DNA from: AC-32 sp038236705
Lineage (GTDB): Bacteria; Actinomycetota; Thermoleophilia; Gaiellales; Gaiellaceae
Assembly (NCBI GenBank): GCA_038236705.1
Contig: JBBRZN010000015.1
Location: forward strand, 1-51,049
Length of the DNA stretch: 51,049 bases
Direction of reading: 5' to 3'
Shown piece after piece: positions 50,365 to 51,049 of this stretch (position 1 is the first letter of the stretch; every line of letters begins with the position of its first letter). The position numbers were made by a program, and so were the translations under genes. The notes under the pieces are model-generated. The model worked only from the letters and a program-made list of their open reading frames with translations. It ran no database searches and was not told the origin of the DNA.

Positions 50365-51049
50365 GAGTCTAGGCGAAGGCCGCGGTCGGTCCTGGTGACG
50401 TCCACCCCGACGAGATGCCAGCCGCCCGAGCCGAGGGGCACGGTGACCACGGCCGGCGCCGTCACCCGTACGGAGGTCACCCGGTGCTCGCCCAGCGAGA
50501 AGGTGACCCGGTCGGGATCTCGCGTCGTCAGAGCCACCCGCAGGCGGAAGCCACGCGCCCAGAAGGCCGTGTGCCGGTGCGTGGGCGAGCGCCCGTTCCA
50601 GCCCCCGCAGAAGACGATTGGTCGCTGCGGCTCCGCCACCTTCGGCTGCCCGCGCGGTTGGCCCGGGCCGAAGAGCGTGATCGCGCCGTCGCGCGCGAGG
50701 TCTCCGTAGCCGTGCTCGACCAGCCCTTGCCAGGCGAACCACGCCCGGCCGGTGCCGGCGTAGAGTCCGGCGTGGAAGGCGACGTAACGGATGCCGAGTT
50801 GCCGGAGCAGCGCCTCGGTCCCCGGCCGCCAGTCCCCGCAGTTCAACGGCTCCAGCCGGAGGGCGACCAGCGCGGCCTCCCGGGGCGCGATCGTCGAGTA
50901 GCCGCCGGGCCGCTCCCGCTGCGCCTGTTGGTCGTAGTAGGGGTAGACGCTCCCGAGCTGCACCGATGGGTGGAAGACGGGCAGCTCGAGCAGCCGCCCC
51001 GGCGGCTGGGAGCGAAGCGCCTCGTAGGCGCGGTTGCCCACGTCGGCCG
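50343..51049 (-). CDS. C-terminal part of a large membrane or surface protein, unknown
   Basis: The frame is open to the right edge, so the N-terminal part is missing; GTG 51041 is only an internal codon. The visible 235 residues read like the extracytoplasmic end of a membrane glycosyltransferase or YfhO-like protein: GRLLELPVFHPSVQLGSVYP, WRPGTEALLRQLGIRYVAFH and VTVPLGSGGWHLVGVDV near the end. Such segments follow a set of helices in polyprenyl-linked mannosyltransferases. The assignment is based on style of sequence rather than a decisive motif. It is tail to tail with arsM. Confidence 0.5.
   Translation of the reverse strand, partial: ADVGNRAYEALRSQPPGRLLELPVFHPSVQLGSVYPYYDQQAQRERPGGYSTIAPREAALVALRLEPLNCGDWRPGTEALLRQLGIRYVAFHAGLYAGTGRAWFAWQGLVEHGYGDLARDGAITLFGPGQPRGQPKVAEPQRPIVFCGGWNGRSPTHRHTAFWARGFRLRVALTTRDPDRVTFSLGEHRVTSVRVTAPAVVTVPLGSGGWHLVGVDVTRTDRGLRLDSVRSVST

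Overview
The window looks like chromosomal DNA of a high-GC actinobacterium. GTG and TTG starts are frequent, genes often overlap by ATGA or GTGA, and GuaB3, a pyrE-HU-pyrF stretch and an rplM-rpsI-glmM-glmS ... acpS-nnr-alr order are present. The mix of FabI, a SARP/cyclase/kinase/STAND/WD40 giant protein and a sigma factor with a membrane tail suggests Thermoleophilia (Gaiellales or Solirubrobacterales). That placement is inferred from family knowledge, not from a search. No rRNA, tRNA, CRISPR array or complete transposase gene was seen.

Layout. 1-4275: the tail of homogentisate dioxygenase, a HAD phosphatase with a structured insertion, a frameshifted AlkA-type glycosylase, a GNAT protein, a GST-like protein and a rhodanese. 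4272-8049 (minus): a secreted protein of unknown function, an orphan Liv-type binding protein and a secreted alpha/beta hydrolase. 8094-10858: murI, rph, an MgtC-family gene and rdgB, the last apparently starting at CTG. 10894-16904: a BrkB-family membrane protein, a roadblock protein, pyrE, HU, pyrF, a LysM protein, a DD-carboxypeptidase and a PfkB kinase. 17035-25629: guaB3, guaA, a PLD protein with an HTH regulator, rplM, rpsI, glmM and glmS, mostly essential nucleotide, translation and cell-wall genes. 25736-31399: an ECF sigma factor with a frameshifted tail, a zinc ribbon, mreB, a peptidase, arfB and a HAD-IIA phosphatase. 31410-35826: acpS, nnr, alr, a CCA-type nucleotidyltransferase and a methyltransferase. 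35837-36321: repeats, a duplicated methyltransferase tail and an unlisted selenoprotein gene. 36327-42490: MFS, SDR, a subtilase and fabI. 42875-48631: one 1918-residue signalling protein. 49216-50276: arsR-arsM. The window ends in a partial minus-strand gene.

The strongest new observation is a SelW/Rdx-type selenoprotein gene at 36100-36321. It has an in-frame TGA exactly at the second redox position of a CxxU motif, followed by a bacterial-SECIS-like hairpin, and a normal ORF scan misses it because of the TGA. Other points of interest are: a 168-bp MITE-like element between guaB3 and guaA; two related paired-palindrome elements; a recurrent TANNNT box 6-10 nt before start codons, implying widespread leaderless transcription; terminator-like hairpins in the leaders of guaB3, glmS and rplM; and the giant membrane protein that joins a DNA-binding SARP domain to cyclase, kinase, STAND and WD40 modules.
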